A DNA stretch of 64,000 bases from Macrococcus armenti (GCF_020097135.1 NZ_CP083608.1:1550001-1614000); one strand, 5' to 3'; shown: positions 47,122 through 56,563, counted from the stretch's first letter. The notes: generated by a model from the sequence alone, not told the origin. Made by a program: numbers and translations.

Positions 47122-50100
47122 TTATTTCAGTCCATACGTGTCAAATTGTGTTACATGAACACCGTACTGACCAAGTTTTTTATCATATTTGCTTCTTAAC
47201 TGCTGATGCGCATCAACGGCATACACATTCATGCCACTCTTGCCTTTAATATACAATACATATGGTTGTACAAGTCCTTTCACATCAGATGAACTTGATT
47301 TCACAACGACTTGTACTGCATTCTGATATGTGCTGTCCACTTTTTTAAGTGCTATTGTCACATCGCCCTGCTTACTTAACTCACGCATATTTGCTGCATT
47401 TAACGCAACTGTATGTGTATCTGTGCTTAATACAACAGTTTTATTCTGTTTCATTTGTGAGAATTTCACAAGTTGCGCTTTCGTAAGTTTAACTGCGCTA
47501 TCACCTTCAACCGTTAGAACTTTCTGTTTACCGTTAACGAATTGATTTGCCGCCTCATCTGTTAATGTTGTACTTTCTTCAACTGGCGTTCCGGTATTAT
47601 CTTTAATTTCTTTATGGCCTTCAGTAACTTCGTTCGTATTTGTATTCACTGTATATTTATAGCTTGCTTTATTGCCTGCAGTATCTTCCACATTCACAGT
47701 AACATGGTATTCACCTTTATCTGATAACTCAATTACTGCCTCACCATTATTTGTTACTGTAGCATTGCCTGTTTTGTCATTCACTTCATAGTTCACTTTC
47801 AGGAACTCAGATACTTCATAGTTCACATCAAACTTTGCCAATGCTTCTTTCGCATTGATGTATAAGTCATCAAGTTTAAGTGTTAACTTACCATTATTCA
47901 GTTCCGCTGTCTTTACTTCAGATGGTTTTGTTTTTACGAACAATGGATAGTCGTATGCAGTCGCATTTCCATTATCACTCGCCGTTATCGCATCTACTGC
48001 GTATACACCGTCTGATAATTTCGACTCAACTCGTTTTGATCCTTCAATGTTATACATATTACCGTCAAGCGTAACTTCTTTCTCACCGTCTAAGTTATAA
48101 AATAAATCAATACTTCCGACATATCCGTCACCGCCTGGACCGTTCTTCTCATTCAGTAAGTCATAATATTTAAGTAATGTTAAGTTTTGTTTATTGTTTA
48201 CTTTCATCATTACTGATGATGTATCGTTATTGCCATCTCCGTTAGGTGACATATGGTAACTTGAAAGCGCAAATTTCTCGAATCCTTTCTTTTTCACTTC
48301 AGATAAATTCGCTGCAAATGGTAATGCATATGAGCGATTACCTTTAAAGTGAATATACCCTTGAATTTCATCACCTTCAACTGGTGTACCTGCCGGAATG
48401 TTTAAGTTCACAGTAACTTTACCTGATTGAATTGATTTTACATCTGTCGTTACAGTCGCACCACTTTTTGATGGGCGTGTCGTTTCTACTTCAATTGTAT
48501 AGTTATCGTCTCCAGATAACTTTTGAACATCGATTGTTTTCTTAATGTCTTGTACTTCATTTGTCGGCATTTGATTTCCGAATGCAACCGTTCCACGCGT
48601 ATGTGTTTGCTTATTACCGTTTACTACTGTTTCGTGTTCGACTTTAAATAATGATGTCGCAGTCGCTGCTTCAAGTGGTTGTACTAATCCTGCACCTTGA
48701 CTGAAGACATCAAATTTCGCTTTATCAAGTTGCTTCGCCGTATTACTTAATGCGCTTTTAATATCAAACGGCGTCCAGTCCGGGTGTAACTCTTTTAGCA
48801 ATGCACTCACGCCAGAAATATGCGGTGTTGCCATTGATGTTCCAGTATATTGTGCATAAGCTTTACTGTAATCCCCACCTGCAGCAAATGATGGAATTGT
48901 TGATAATATATTCGTACCCGGTGCACTTACGTCCGGTTTAATATCAAAATTCGGTAATGATGGCCCACGAGAAGATGAATCATTTACTTCGTCTCCTGGT
49001 GTTGTTGTTACATTAAAGTTTGAGAAATTTATCATAACTTTATCATTTTGAAGCTTTTCTTTTAGTGCAAGTCCTTGTGTACGGTCCATATCAATCGTCG
49101 GGATATAGTCAAATGATGTTCCGACGAATAAATCCACTGGTCCAGGACTGTTAGATCCGCTTTCTGAGTTGTAGATGATTACCGCTTTCGCACCTGCGTC
49201 CTTCGCGTTTATAATTTTCTCTACAAATGGAATTTCACCACGCTCTACTAGTGCGACTTTACCTTTAACATCTACTTGTGAGAAGTCCTCTTGTTTACCA
49301 AGACCAGGTACATTAACAAGTTCATATGTATCTGTTAAAGACACTTTAGGTTTTTCATCAAATTTATATGCCATTAATTTATAGTTTTTCGTTTCGCTAT
49401 CCAACTTAACATCGACGTCAATACGTTCTTCCGGCAATGTAGTGTTACCGACACTAATACCAAGCGGACTCGTAGCAGGTCCACCAATTGTAGAACGCTC
49501 AGGTCCTGAGTTACCTGTAGCAACGTTTGCTGTAACGCCAAGTAACATCGCATTGTTTACTGCCATTGCATTGGCCTGATTTTCTTCAGGACTGCTGTTA
49601 CCGAGCGATAAGTTGATAACATCCATCTTATCTTTCACCGCGTCTTCAATCCCACCGATTATCCACGATGTGCTACCTCGTCCATATGCACCTAGTACGC
49701 GATATGCATATAAGTCAACGTTTGGTGAAAGTCCATACATACCAAAGTTATTCTTCCCTTGTGCTGCAATTGTTCCCGCTACGTGTGTACCATGTGTTGT
49801 ATAGTATTCGCTACCACTACTATCTACTTCCGGCAGACGGTCTGGACGTTCTTCTGGTTTTGTTTCATACGGATCATCAGCACTTCGCTGCGTATTATAA
49901 TCTCCACCGTTTACGTAGTTACGTCCTCCTTTATATACATCCTTTAAATCCGGGTGATTGTAATCAATCCCTGTATCGATGACCCCGACTTTAACACCTT
50001 TACCTTTATTACCTAGATCCCATACTTTATCTACTTTTAAATGTGTAATGCTCGGTATCAGTTTGAAGTTCAGTTCATCACCTAAAGTATCTTTTGCGAC

Positions 50101-50646
50101 ATCTTTCTGTTTCACAGCTTTCAGTTCTGAAGGATCAAGCTTAATCACGTCATCTTTTTCAATTAAAGCTACATCTTCAACTTGCGCAATCTTATCGATA
50201 TCTTTCGCATCAACCGTCATCGCTTCTGCATTAATAACTGTCTGATATGAACGATTCTTTTTATATTTAATACCTTTTGCCTGCATTTTACTGTTTGCTT
50301 TTTGCTGCTGTTTCTCAATTTTTTCTTTTACTTTCGCATCAGAAAGTCCAGACCACTTTTTACTATTTGTCTGTTTCAAGCCACGTTCTAATCCTACAGA
50401 AGGTTCGTCATAATGTACGATGACATTTACTTTACCAGATGCACCTTTTAAATCTTTATCGATCATACCTTTTTGACTTAAAACTTTAAGTTGGCTATTT
50501 ATCGCTTCATTTTGAGCAAGTGTTGCACTATTCAACTTAGGCGTACGTGGTTGCTTCTGCTCAAATTCAGCACCTTGTACGGGCGTTACTAAAGAAGTTA
50601 CAAGACCTAGAGATAATAAAGCTGTACTAAACTTATACTTTTTCAA
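47122..50646 (-). CDS. large secreted subtilisin-like serine protease (S8)
   Basis: 1174 residues. Signal peptide 1-26, I9-type propeptide (about 70-170), S8 domain with catalytic D224 (GVIDTGIDYNHPDL), H285 (THGTHVAGT), N379 (ATGNSGP) and S604 (GTSMATPHISG). A PA insert lies at about 445-530 and an Fn3-like region follows (about 670 on). The C-terminus ends QFDTYGLK with no LPXTG or membrane anchor, so it should be released. It resembles Vpr/lactocepin-class proteases. A probable nutritional protease. RBS ggagga. A solo I9-like gene lies just upstream. Confidence 0.9.
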   Translation of the reverse strand: MKKYKFSTALLSLGLVTSLVTPVQGAEFEQKQPRTPKLNSATLAQNEAINSQLKVLSQKGMIDKDLKGASGKVNVIVHYDEPSVGLERGLKQTNSKKWSGLSDAKVKEKIEKQQQKANSKMQAKGIKYKKNRSYQTVINAEAMTVDAKDIDKIAQVEDVALIEKDDVIKLDPSELKAVKQKDVAKDTLGDELNFKLIPSITHLKVDKVWDLGNKGKGVKVGVIDTGIDYNHPDLKDVYKGGRNYVNGGDYNTQRSADDPYETKPEERPDRLPEVDSSGSEYYTTHGTHVAGTIAAQGKNNFGMYGLSPNVDLYAYRVLGAYGRGSTSWIIGGIEDAVKDKMDVINLSLGNSSPEENQANAMAVNNAMLLGVTANVATGNSGPERSTIGGPATSPLGISVGNTTLPEERIDVDVKLDSETKNYKLMAYKFDEKPKVSLTDTYELVNVPGLGKQEDFSQVDVKGKVALVERGEIPFVEKIINAKDAGAKAVIIYNSESGSNSPGPVDLFVGTSFDYIPTIDMDRTQGLALKEKLQNDKVMINFSNFNVTTTPGDEVNDSSSRGPSLPNFDIKPDVSAPGTNILSTIPSFAAGGDYSKAYAQYTGTSMATPHISGVSALLKELHPDWTPFDIKSALSNTAKQLDKAKFDVFSQGAGLVQPLEAATATSLFKVEHETVVNGNKQTHTRGTVAFGNQMPTNEVQDIKKTIDVQKLSGDDNYTIEVETTRPSKSGATVTTDVKSIQSGKVTVNLNIPAGTPVEGDEIQGYIHFKGNRSYALPFAANLSEVKKKGFEKFALSSYHMSPNGDGNNDTSSVMMKVNNKQNLTLLKYYDLLNEKNGPGGDGYVGSIDLFYNLDGEKEVTLDGNMYNIEGSKRVESKLSDGVYAVDAITASDNGNATAYDYPLFVKTKPSEVKTAELNNGKLTLKLDDLYINAKEALAKFDVNYEVSEFLKVNYEVNDKTGNATVTNNGEAVIELSDKGEYHVTVNVEDTAGNKASYKYTVNTNTNEVTEGHKEIKDNTGTPVEESTTLTDEAANQFVNGKQKVLTVEGDSAVKLTKAQLVKFSQMKQNKTVVLSTDTHTVALNAANMRELSKQGDVTIALKKVDSTYQNAVQVVVKSSSSDVKGLVQPYVLYIKGKSGMNVYAVDAHQQLRSKYDKKLGQYGVHVTQFDTYGLK

Positions 50647-50752
50647 TTGAATTCCTCCATACCCAATTTAATAGTCTGAAAATTATGTATATTCTTTATA
50701 TTAAATCGGATGACGAATGAAATCAATCACTTTTTTTGTAATTTTATTATTT

Positions 50753-50947
50753 TTATAAAATTTTATTATTGTTAGTATCCAATTCTATCGATAAAACATA
50801 CGGTGCATGCTTGAATGTGTTGTATTGCTCATCTGACATTTCGACTAAATATTGTTTCATAAATTCATAGTGATGCACGACTTCAATATTTGCATCTTTA
50901 AATATTGTTTTATCAACATCTGGTTTTAACTGTACTAAATATTTCAT
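50753..50947 (-). CDS. free-standing I9-like (subtilisin propeptide-like) mini-protein
   Basis: 64 residues: MKYLVQLKPDVDK, then NIEVVHHYEFMKQYLVEMSD and APYVLSIELDTNN. The beta-alpha-beta pattern YLVQL ... YLVEM ... VLSIELD matches inhibitor I9 domains, normally found as subtilisin propeptides, and here without signal peptide or protease. It is adjacent to the large subtilase (107 bp upstream, same strand). RBS ggagtg. A terminator sits right before it, so expression depends on readthrough or a promoter I cannot see. It may act as an intracellular inhibitor or folding aid. Confidence 0.6.
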   Translation of the reverse strand: MKYLVQLKPDVDKTIFKDANIEVVHHYEFMKQYLVEMSDEQYNTFKHAPYVLSIELDTNNNKIL

Positions 50948-50969
50948 ATCTTCACTCCTTTACAAAAAA

Positions 50970-50993
50970 AGCCCGAGACATTTGTCTCAGACT
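50970..50993 (-). terminator. terminator after transaldolase
   Basis: 10-bp stem (50970-50979 with 50984-50993, three G-T pairs), 4-base loop; the minus strand then runs into ttttttt. It lies between the transaldolase and the I9-like gene. Confidence 0.8.
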
Positions 50994-50997
50994 TATT

Positions 50998-51708
50998 TTA
51001 TAATATGCTTAATCCACTTGCTTTAATGTCTTTTTCGAATCCTTTAACAGTGTCTACTGATAATTCATTAATATCTCGGCCAATATTAGGAATTTTATTA
51101 ACGACATCTGCCGGACACGTAATAATATCACAGCCGATTTCATCTGCCTGAATCACATTGTATAGCTCACGACAGCTCGCCCATAATAATTTAACGCCTT
51201 CTTTTTGATGACATACTTCAACAGATGATTTCATTAACGGCATCGGATCAACGCCTGTATCAGCTATACGTCCTGCAAACACTGATACGTATGATTCTAC
51301 GCCTGGTTTAATCGCATCAACAATTGCTTTTACTTGTTCCAAAGTATACACAGCTGTAACGTTTAATTTAATATGCTGCTCAGATAAACGCTGAATAAGT
51401 GGAATCATTGATTCACCTTTCGTGTTCACAACCGGAATCTTCACGAAAACATTCTCACCGAACGATTTAATAATTGCAGCTTCCTTCTCCATCGTTTCCA
51501 TATCGTCACCGAACACTTCAAATGAAATTGAAGCATCAGGAATCGCTTTGACTGCTGCCTTTGCGAATGCTTTATAATCTTCAACGCCCGCTTTCGCCAT
51601 AAGTGACGGGTTTGTTGTAAATCCATCTACCGTTTTATTCTGATAAGCTGTTTTCATCTGATTAATATCTGCACCATCTGCGAATACTTGAACGTTTAAT
51701 TTAGTCAT
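50998..51708 (-). CDS. tal: transaldolase
   Basis: 236 residues, short-type transaldolase (TalC/fructose-6-phosphate aldolase-like). DGFTTNPSLMAKAGV (about 28), VKIPVV (about 93), LNVTAVYTLEQ (Lys/Thr region about 119), SVFAGRIADTGVDP (about 145) are family motifs. Pentose phosphate pathway. It is close in sequence to staphylococcal transaldolase. RBS aggaggtc. Confidence 0.92.
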   Translation of the reverse strand: MTKLNVQVFADGADINQMKTAYQNKTVDGFTTNPSLMAKAGVEDYKAFAKAAVKAIPDASISFEVFGDDMETMEKEAAIIKSFGENVFVKIPVVNTKGESMIPLIQRLSEQHIKLNVTAVYTLEQVKAIVDAIKPGVESYVSVFAGRIADTGVDPMPLMKSSVEVCHQKEGVKLLWASCRELYNVIQADEIGCDIITCPADVVNKIPNIGRDINELSVDTVKGFEKDIKASGLSIL

Positions 51709-51848
51709 TATTGACCTCCTACTTTCTTGATACTTTTATTATAACAATTTCTTCCGTTCACGCTAGTTTGACAACTTATATTAAAATTAGAATACGTATT
51801 TTTCCATAAATATGATAAAATATAATAATTAAAATATGGAGGTCTGTA

Positions 51849-52142
51849 ATGAGAGGAAACAAATATGTTTATTTATCCATATTCTTCGTATTATTAAGTG
51901 TTATATGTAATGGTTATAATCCGTTAATGTCGATGTTATTTGGCTCCATTAAAGCGATTATTCTGTTTACTGGTATCGCAAACTGCATTATGTTAATCAT
52001 CAGTATCGTAATGATTGATAAAGCGTTGAAACGTGAATTATCACCTGGCTTAAGAAAACTTGCAAAAGTTTGGCCATTCGTAATACTTATCGTCATATTA
52101 TTACAATTACTGAGTATATTAATTTTATTCGGAATTATTTAG
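51849..52142 (+). CDS. small three-helix membrane protein
   Basis: 97 residues with three hydrophobic segments (about 7-26, 31-56, 73-97) and a basic loop (KALKRELSPGLRKLAKVW). Not recognised. RBS tggaggt. It lies 45 bp before the crcB pair but is separated from it by a hairpin that overlaps its stop codon. Confidence 0.6.
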   Translation: MRGNKYVYLSIFFVLLSVICNGYNPLMSMLFGSIKAIILFTGIANCIMLIISIVMIDKALKRELSPGLRKLAKVWPFVILIVILLQLLSILILFGII

Positions 52143-52164
52143 GATGGGACATTTGTCTCGTCCT
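52141..52164 (+). terminator. terminator at the end of the 97-residue gene
   Basis: 10-bp stem (52141-52150 with 52155-52164, with G-T pairs), 4-base loop, followed by tttattat. The first bases overlap the stop codon. Similar hairpin sequence to 50970-50993. Confidence 0.75.
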
Positions 52165-52186
52165 TTTATTATATGAGGAGGTTATT

Positions 52187-52522
52187 ATGTTATTTATCAT
52201 TATGAGTATGCTTGGCGCGCTCAGTCGCTTCTATGTGAGTCTCGTAATACATAACGTATTTGCGACAATATCAGTGAATTTGATCGGTTCATTTTTAATG
52301 GGATATTGCGCATCATATTTTAAAGTAAAATTAAAACCCACTGTATATAAAGCAATAACGACAGGGTTTCTCGGAAGTTTCACGACATTTTCAACGTTCA
52401 GCAAAGAAACCGTTACACTATTGCAATCATCACAATGGTTATTATTAACGGTATATTTACATATAACCATTATCGGTGGATTTCTCATATGTATGCTCGG
52501 TGTAAAGGTGGGAAGACGATGA
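52187..52522 (+). CDS. crcB1: fluoride channel Fluc/CrcB subunit 1
   Basis: 111 residues, four membrane segments. LGALSRFYVS, NLIGSFLMGY and GFLGSFTTFSTFS are CrcB motifs. A longer in-frame ORF begins at 52070, but the ATG at 52187 has gaggaggt upstream. It forms a dual-topology pair with the next gene; exports fluoride. No fluoride riboswitch is evident upstream. Confidence 0.9.
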   Translation: MLFIIMSMLGALSRFYVSLVIHNVFATISVNLIGSFLMGYCASYFKVKLKPTVYKAITTGFLGSFTTFSTFSKETVTLLQSSQWLLLTVYLHITIIGGFLICMLGVKVGRR

Positions 52523-52908
52523 TTTATGTTATGCTCGGAGCTCCTATAGGTGCACTACTTAGAATGCTGTTAAGTAAACGAAATGATGATTTTCCGAAAG
52601 GTACACTTATCGCAAACTTAACCGGCTCATTTCTGCTCGGTTTATGTACGCATTTAACAGGAGCAGCATCATTATACTTTTCAATCGGTGTTCTCGGTAG
52701 TTTCACGACATTCTCAACATTAAACCTGGAACTTGTTCAGCTCTATGAACAAAGCAAACGAAAGTGCTTTACTTATATGGCTTTAACGTACATACCCGGA
52801 CCAATTTTATTCGCATTTGCATATCATTTGTTAAGTTCATTACAAGTTTGTAATTTTTTCGAAAAAGTGATGGAAATTTATATAAATTCTTTTATCATTA
52901 TTATGTAA
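52519..52908 (+). CDS. crcB2: fluoride channel Fluc/CrcB subunit 2
   Basis: 129 residues. LGAPIGALLRMLLSKR, ANLTGSFLLGL, GVLGSFTTFSTLNLE are the same motifs as in crcB1. It overlaps the crcB1 stop by 4 bp (ATGA). The tail after about residue 107 (LQVCNFFEKVMEIYINSFII) looks longer than usual, perhaps a lost original stop. Confidence 0.88.
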   Translation: MIYVMLGAPIGALLRMLLSKRNDDFPKGTLIANLTGSFLLGLCTHLTGAASLYFSIGVLGSFTTFSTLNLELVQLYEQSKRKCFTYMALTYIPGPILFAFAYHLLSSLQVCNFFEKVMEIYINSFIIIM

Positions 52909-52935
52909 CACAAATTTATTAATGGAGGAACACCG

Positions 52936-54990
52936 GTGAAAAAGTTATTTTCTTTAGTGTTTATTATGACACTTCTACTTATTCCGCAATTTGCAAAAGC
53001 TGCTGTTACAAACGCGTTGCTGACAACAGAGGCGCCAACGACGGAACTTCCAACGACAGAACAACCAACGTCGGAAGCACCTACTACAGAAGCACCTGCA
53101 ACTGAAATCAAGATTCTTCATACGAATGATATGCACGGACGTCTTGATGCTGAAGATGGTCGCGTAATCGGTATGGCGAAGCTTAAAACGATTAAAGATC
53201 AGGAGCAACCAACGTTTATGTTTGATTCAGGTGATGCGTTCCAGGGGTTACCACTATCAAACTTCTCAAAAGGTAAAGACATGGCTGATGCGATGAATAC
53301 TGTAGGTTACGACGCAATGACTGTCGGTAACCATGAATTCGACTTCGGATTTGATACAGCGATGGCATACAAAGATTGGTTAAACTTCCCGATTATTAGT
53401 TCTAACGTTTATAAAGATGGCAAATCTGTATTTGCTCCATCAACAATTTTAGAACGTAACGGTAAAAAATTTGGCGTAATCGGTGTTACAACACCTGAAA
53501 CTGCAACTAAGACACATCCTAATAACATTTTAGGTGTTACATTTATGGATCCACTTACGAGTGTCACAAACGAAATGAATCGTCTTAAAGGTCAGGTTGA
53601 CGCATATATTATTCTCAGCCACTTAGGGATTGATTCAACGACTAAACAAGAATGGCGTGGCGACTACTTAACGAACATGTTGTCACAAAACAAAGATTTT
53701 ATGAATAATGCAATTATCGTACTGGATGGACATTCACATTCTGTAATCGATAATGGTGTAATTACAAACAATTCATTACTTGCTCAAACAGGTACTGCAT
53801 TATCAAATATCGGAAAAATTACATTCGATTTAAACAATAAAGATTATAAAGCAACGATGATTAAAGAAGCAGATACTACAAACGTTACACAAGATGCAGA
53901 TGTAAAAGTAATCGTTGATAACGCTAAAACTAAATTCGGCGAAGCGACGTCTGAAGTAATATTCTTCAATAAAGAAACACTTCAAGGTGAACGCGCATAT
54001 GTCAGAACACAGGAAACAAATCTCGGAAATGCAATTGCTGATGCAATGGAAGCATATGCAGAGAATGGGTTTGAATCAGCTGGTGACTTCGCTGTCACAA
54101 ACGGTGGCGGTATTCGCGCGAGCATCGATGGGAATAAAGATGTAACCGTTGGCGATATTATTAAAGTATTACCATTTGGAAACACGATTACACAAATTAA
54201 AGTGAAAGGTTCAGACGTACAAGCAATGTTTGAACATGCATTAAGTGCACCGACAGTTGAAACTGATGGTAAGCTTACATTAGATGCAAATGGTGCATTC
54301 CTGCATATTTCTAAATCAATCCGTGTACATTATGATATTACGAAACCAGTCGGTGAACGTGTATATGCGATTGAAGTATTAAATAAACAAACTGGTGAAT
54401 TCGAAGCTTTAGATATGAACCGTACGTACAATGTTGTAACAAATGATTTCTTAGCAGTTGGTGGCGATGGGTTCACGATGTTAGGTGGACCACGTGAAGA
54501 AGGACCTTCTCTTGATGCTGTCGTACGTCAATACTTCAAAACTGCTGATATGACAATGTATGATACTGACGTATTAAGTCGTATATTAGCGACGATGGGA
54601 ATACCTGAAGCGCCTATTGTAGAAGATACGAACGAAGAACCGACTACAGAAGCGTCTACAACGGAAGTACCAACTACAGAAATTCCGACTATAGAAGCGC
54701 CTACAGTAGAAGATACACAATCTGATTCAACGAATGTTGATGAAGACAACGAAGTAACAACTGAAACAAACGATGTTCATAAAAACATCCCGGTAAAACA
54801 AACTTCAGTCGTAAACTTTAAAGATTTTAAAGCAAAAGCTGATACAGCACATACGACAAAACATTCAGCAGAAAAAACTAAAAAGGCACATCAAACATTA
54901 CCAATTACAGGTGAAGCTGCAGGTGGAGGCGTAATCGCGTTATCATTACTTACTGCAGGGATTTATCTTGTGAGACGTAAATCAGCATAA
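52936..54990 (+). CDS. cell-wall-anchored 5'-nucleotidase (AdsA-like)
   Basis: 684 residues. Signal peptide 1-23, Thr/Glu/Pro-rich repeat (about 32-56), metallophosphatase domain with IKILHTNDMHGRLD (58-71), GDAFQGLP, GNHEFDFG, LSHLGID and GHSHS, C-terminal nucleotidase domain (NGGGIRASI, about 389), second T/E/P repeat (about 555-600), then the sortase signal LPITGEAAGGG, a hydrophobic stretch and RRK. It should hydrolyse extracellular nucleotides to nucleosides on the cell wall, as AdsA does. GTG start, tggagga upstream. Confidence 0.9.
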   Translation: MKKLFSLVFIMTLLLIPQFAKAAVTNALLTTEAPTTELPTTEQPTSEAPTTEAPATEIKILHTNDMHGRLDAEDGRVIGMAKLKTIKDQEQPTFMFDSGDAFQGLPLSNFSKGKDMADAMNTVGYDAMTVGNHEFDFGFDTAMAYKDWLNFPIISSNVYKDGKSVFAPSTILERNGKKFGVIGVTTPETATKTHPNNILGVTFMDPLTSVTNEMNRLKGQVDAYIILSHLGIDSTTKQEWRGDYLTNMLSQNKDFMNNAIIVLDGHSHSVIDNGVITNNSLLAQTGTALSNIGKITFDLNNKDYKATMIKEADTTNVTQDADVKVIVDNAKTKFGEATSEVIFFNKETLQGERAYVRTQETNLGNAIADAMEAYAENGFESAGDFAVTNGGGIRASIDGNKDVTVGDIIKVLPFGNTITQIKVKGSDVQAMFEHALSAPTVETDGKLTLDANGAFLHISKSIRVHYDITKPVGERVYAIEVLNKQTGEFEALDMNRTYNVVTNDFLAVGGDGFTMLGGPREEGPSLDAVVRQYFKTADMTMYDTDVLSRILATMGIPEAPIVEDTNEEPTTEASTTEVPTTEIPTIEAPTVEDTQSDSTNVDEDNEVTTETNDVHKNIPVKQTSVVNFKDFKAKADTAHTTKHSAEKTKKAHQTLPITGEAAGGGVIALSLLTAGIYLVRRKSA

Positions 54991-54993
54991 TAT

Positions 54994-55034
54994 AAAACGG
55001 AAGTATGAGATATATAATCTCGTACTTCCGTTTT
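54994..55034. terminator. hairpin 1 of three after the 5'-nucleotidase
   Basis: 18-bp stem (54994-55011 with 55017-55034, one G-T pair), 5-base loop, then atttttgtg. Terminator of the 5'-nucleotidase. Confidence 0.85.
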
Positions 55035-55040
55035 ATTTTT

Positions 55041-55083
55041 GTGCGTAAGTACCAGATTCATTCATATTCTGGTACTTACGCAC
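55041..55083. terminator. hairpin 2 of three after the 5'-nucleotidase
   Basis: Perfect 16-bp stem (55041-55056 with 55068-55083), 11-base loop, followed by acatttttc. The arm contains AAGTACCAGA, shared with hairpin 3. Confidence 0.8.
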
Positions 55084-55104
55084 ACATTTTTCATAAATAT
55101 ATAA

Positions 55105-55143
55105 GAGAAAGTACCAGATTAATCGATAATCTGGTACTTTCTC
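55105..55143. terminator. hairpin 3 of three after the 5'-nucleotidase
   Basis: Perfect 16-bp stem (55105-55120 with 55128-55143), 7-base loop. It ends 10 bp before the convergent NERD gene stop and probably terminates that gene on the minus strand. Confidence 0.8.
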
Positions 55144-55152
55144 AATTAACTA

Positions 55153-56067
55153 TTAAGGATTTAAATGTTCAATCGCTGAGCGTACTTCTTCAAGTTCTTC
55201 CACTTTGTATTGGAATCGACCGTGGAATACAAACTTCTCGAAGAAATGTTCTAATTCTTTCTCACCTACTAAAACTTTGACGCTATTATCTCGAGAGTAA
55301 TTAGAAATATGTTCACTACCGACACCTTCAGCATTATAATATGCAATCGGTGTTACCGGATACGGTAATTCGAACACTTTCTCTAAACGCTCTGCTTTTA
55401 GCTTCAGTTCTTCAATAGAATGTTTATATGACTTAAACTGTGCTGAACCATCTTCTGCTTTATCTAAACAGATCGTCTGTTCTGATTTTGGATCAAGCTC
55501 TAAAATATTAAACACCGTTTCAAAAATCGGTTCGCCATCAAACTGCATTTCACTAATACCGTGATATAAATGACCTGTCCAGTAGTTTGAATCAATTACA
55601 TAAATCCCCGTACGCGTTAAAATAACGTGATCTAACTTATCCGTACTCTTCACACGCTTACCTGGTAAATAAATGTTTGCGAGTACATGCATATCTTCAG
55701 GACGAATACGTTCTTCAGCGACAAGTTTATCTTTAAGATTAATTAAAGTTAAATCCGTTAAGTATTCACCTTTATCTTTCGTGAATAATTTTAATGAATC
55801 AATTTCAGCACTTTTTGTCTTAATTTGAGATTCGTAAGTATCCTTCTGTTCTGCAAGTTCTTTCTTATAAGATAATCTTGATTTCTCGCTTTCTTCTTCA
55901 TGCTGACGCTTTAATGCTTCACGTTCTTTGTTAAGCGCCTCTTCTTTCGCCTGGATGGCCTTCTTCTTACTAGATAACGCAAAGATAAAGAGCAGAAGGA
56001 ACAATAGCGCAACTGCTGCTAACCCGAGTGCGATATAATGCACCGGCTGTAAATTTGATAAAGACAT
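55153..56067 (-). CDS. membrane-anchored NERD-domain protein
   Basis: 304 residues from the ATG at 56067 (aaagg 8 bases upstream; an in-frame GTG lies at 56076). One N-terminal membrane helix (about 11-32), a long coiled coil (about 38-95, KEEALNKEREALKRQHEEES), then a NERD (nuclease-related) domain (about 100-210: ANIYLPGKRVKSTDKLDHVI, then LTRTGIYVIDSNYWTGHLYH). Nuclease activity is only suggested by the fold. Function unknown. Confidence 0.8.
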   Translation of the reverse strand: MSLSNLQPVHYIALGLAAVALLFLLLFIFALSSKKKAIQAKEEALNKEREALKRQHEEESEKSRLSYKKELAEQKDTYESQIKTKSAEIDSLKLFTKDKGEYLTDLTLINLKDKLVAEERIRPEDMHVLANIYLPGKRVKSTDKLDHVILTRTGIYVIDSNYWTGHLYHGISEMQFDGEPIFETVFNILELDPKSEQTICLDKAEDGSAQFKSYKHSIEELKLKAERLEKVFELPYPVTPIAYYNAEGVGSEHISNYSRDNSVKVLVGEKELEHFFEKFVFHGRFQYKVEELEEVRSAIEHLNP

Positions 56068-56285
56068 ACAACTCACCTTTCTAACGTTTAATAGTTATAT
56101 TATAAAGAAAAACAAACATAACTTCATTGATTTATATCAAATTAATAAAAAATAAATCCGAATATGTCATCTTAATAGAATTTTTACACTTTTTCATATT
56201 AGTTTAACAGTGTCTTAATATTCACGTGGAATACTGACAGTGTCCTTACATATCATTCGGACAAATTACATTGGAGGTTTTTATA

Positions 56286-56516
56286 ATGGCAAAGTACAAA
56301 CAAATGTTATTAGCAGGATCATTCGCATCAGCATTATTACTAGGCGCATGTGGTAATGATGGAGAAAAGAAAGATGATACTAAAACTGAAGATGCAGCAA
56401 AGGAAGAAAGCACTGAAGAATCTACTGAAGAGTCTACTGAAGAAGACACAACTGAGGAGTCTACTGAAGAGTCTACTGAAGACGCTTCAAGCGAAGAAGA
56501 AACAACTGAAGAATAA
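56286..56516 (+). CDS. small acidic lipoprotein
   Basis: 76 residues. Lipobox LLLGACGND (Cys at about 22), then an almost purely acidic low-complexity tail with EEST repeats. Short DNA repeats (gagtctactgaa) underlie it and can change in number. Function unknown. The ATG at 56286 begins the signal; an earlier in-frame ATG at 56271 is less likely. Confidence 0.65.
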   Translation: MAKYKQMLLAGSFASALLLGACGNDGEKKDDTKTEDAAKEESTEESTEESTEEDTTEESTEESTEDASSEEETTEE

Positions 56517-56527
56517 TATTAATAATA

Positions 56528-56558
56528 AAAGCTGTAAACCGAACAGGTTTACAGCTTT
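56528..56558. terminator. bidirectional terminator
   Basis: Perfect 13-bp stem (56528-56540 with 56546-56558), 5-base loop, between the lipoprotein and the convergent metK. Confidence 0.9.
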
Positions 56559-56563
56559 CTTCA

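Noticed and set aside
49668-49982. Plus-strand ORFs inside the subtilase gene
   Set aside because: Antisense to strongly conserved catalytic region; no ribosome binding site.
52143-52187. Fluoride riboswitch before crcB1
   Set aside because: The 45 bp hold only a terminator hairpin and the ribosome binding site; no crcB-motif core seen.
52878-53111. Minus-strand ORF rich in Ser/Val/Gly
   Set aside because: Antisense shadow of the T/E/P repeats in the 5'-nucleotidase; similar shadows at 54528-54749, 56246-56449 and 8809-9024.
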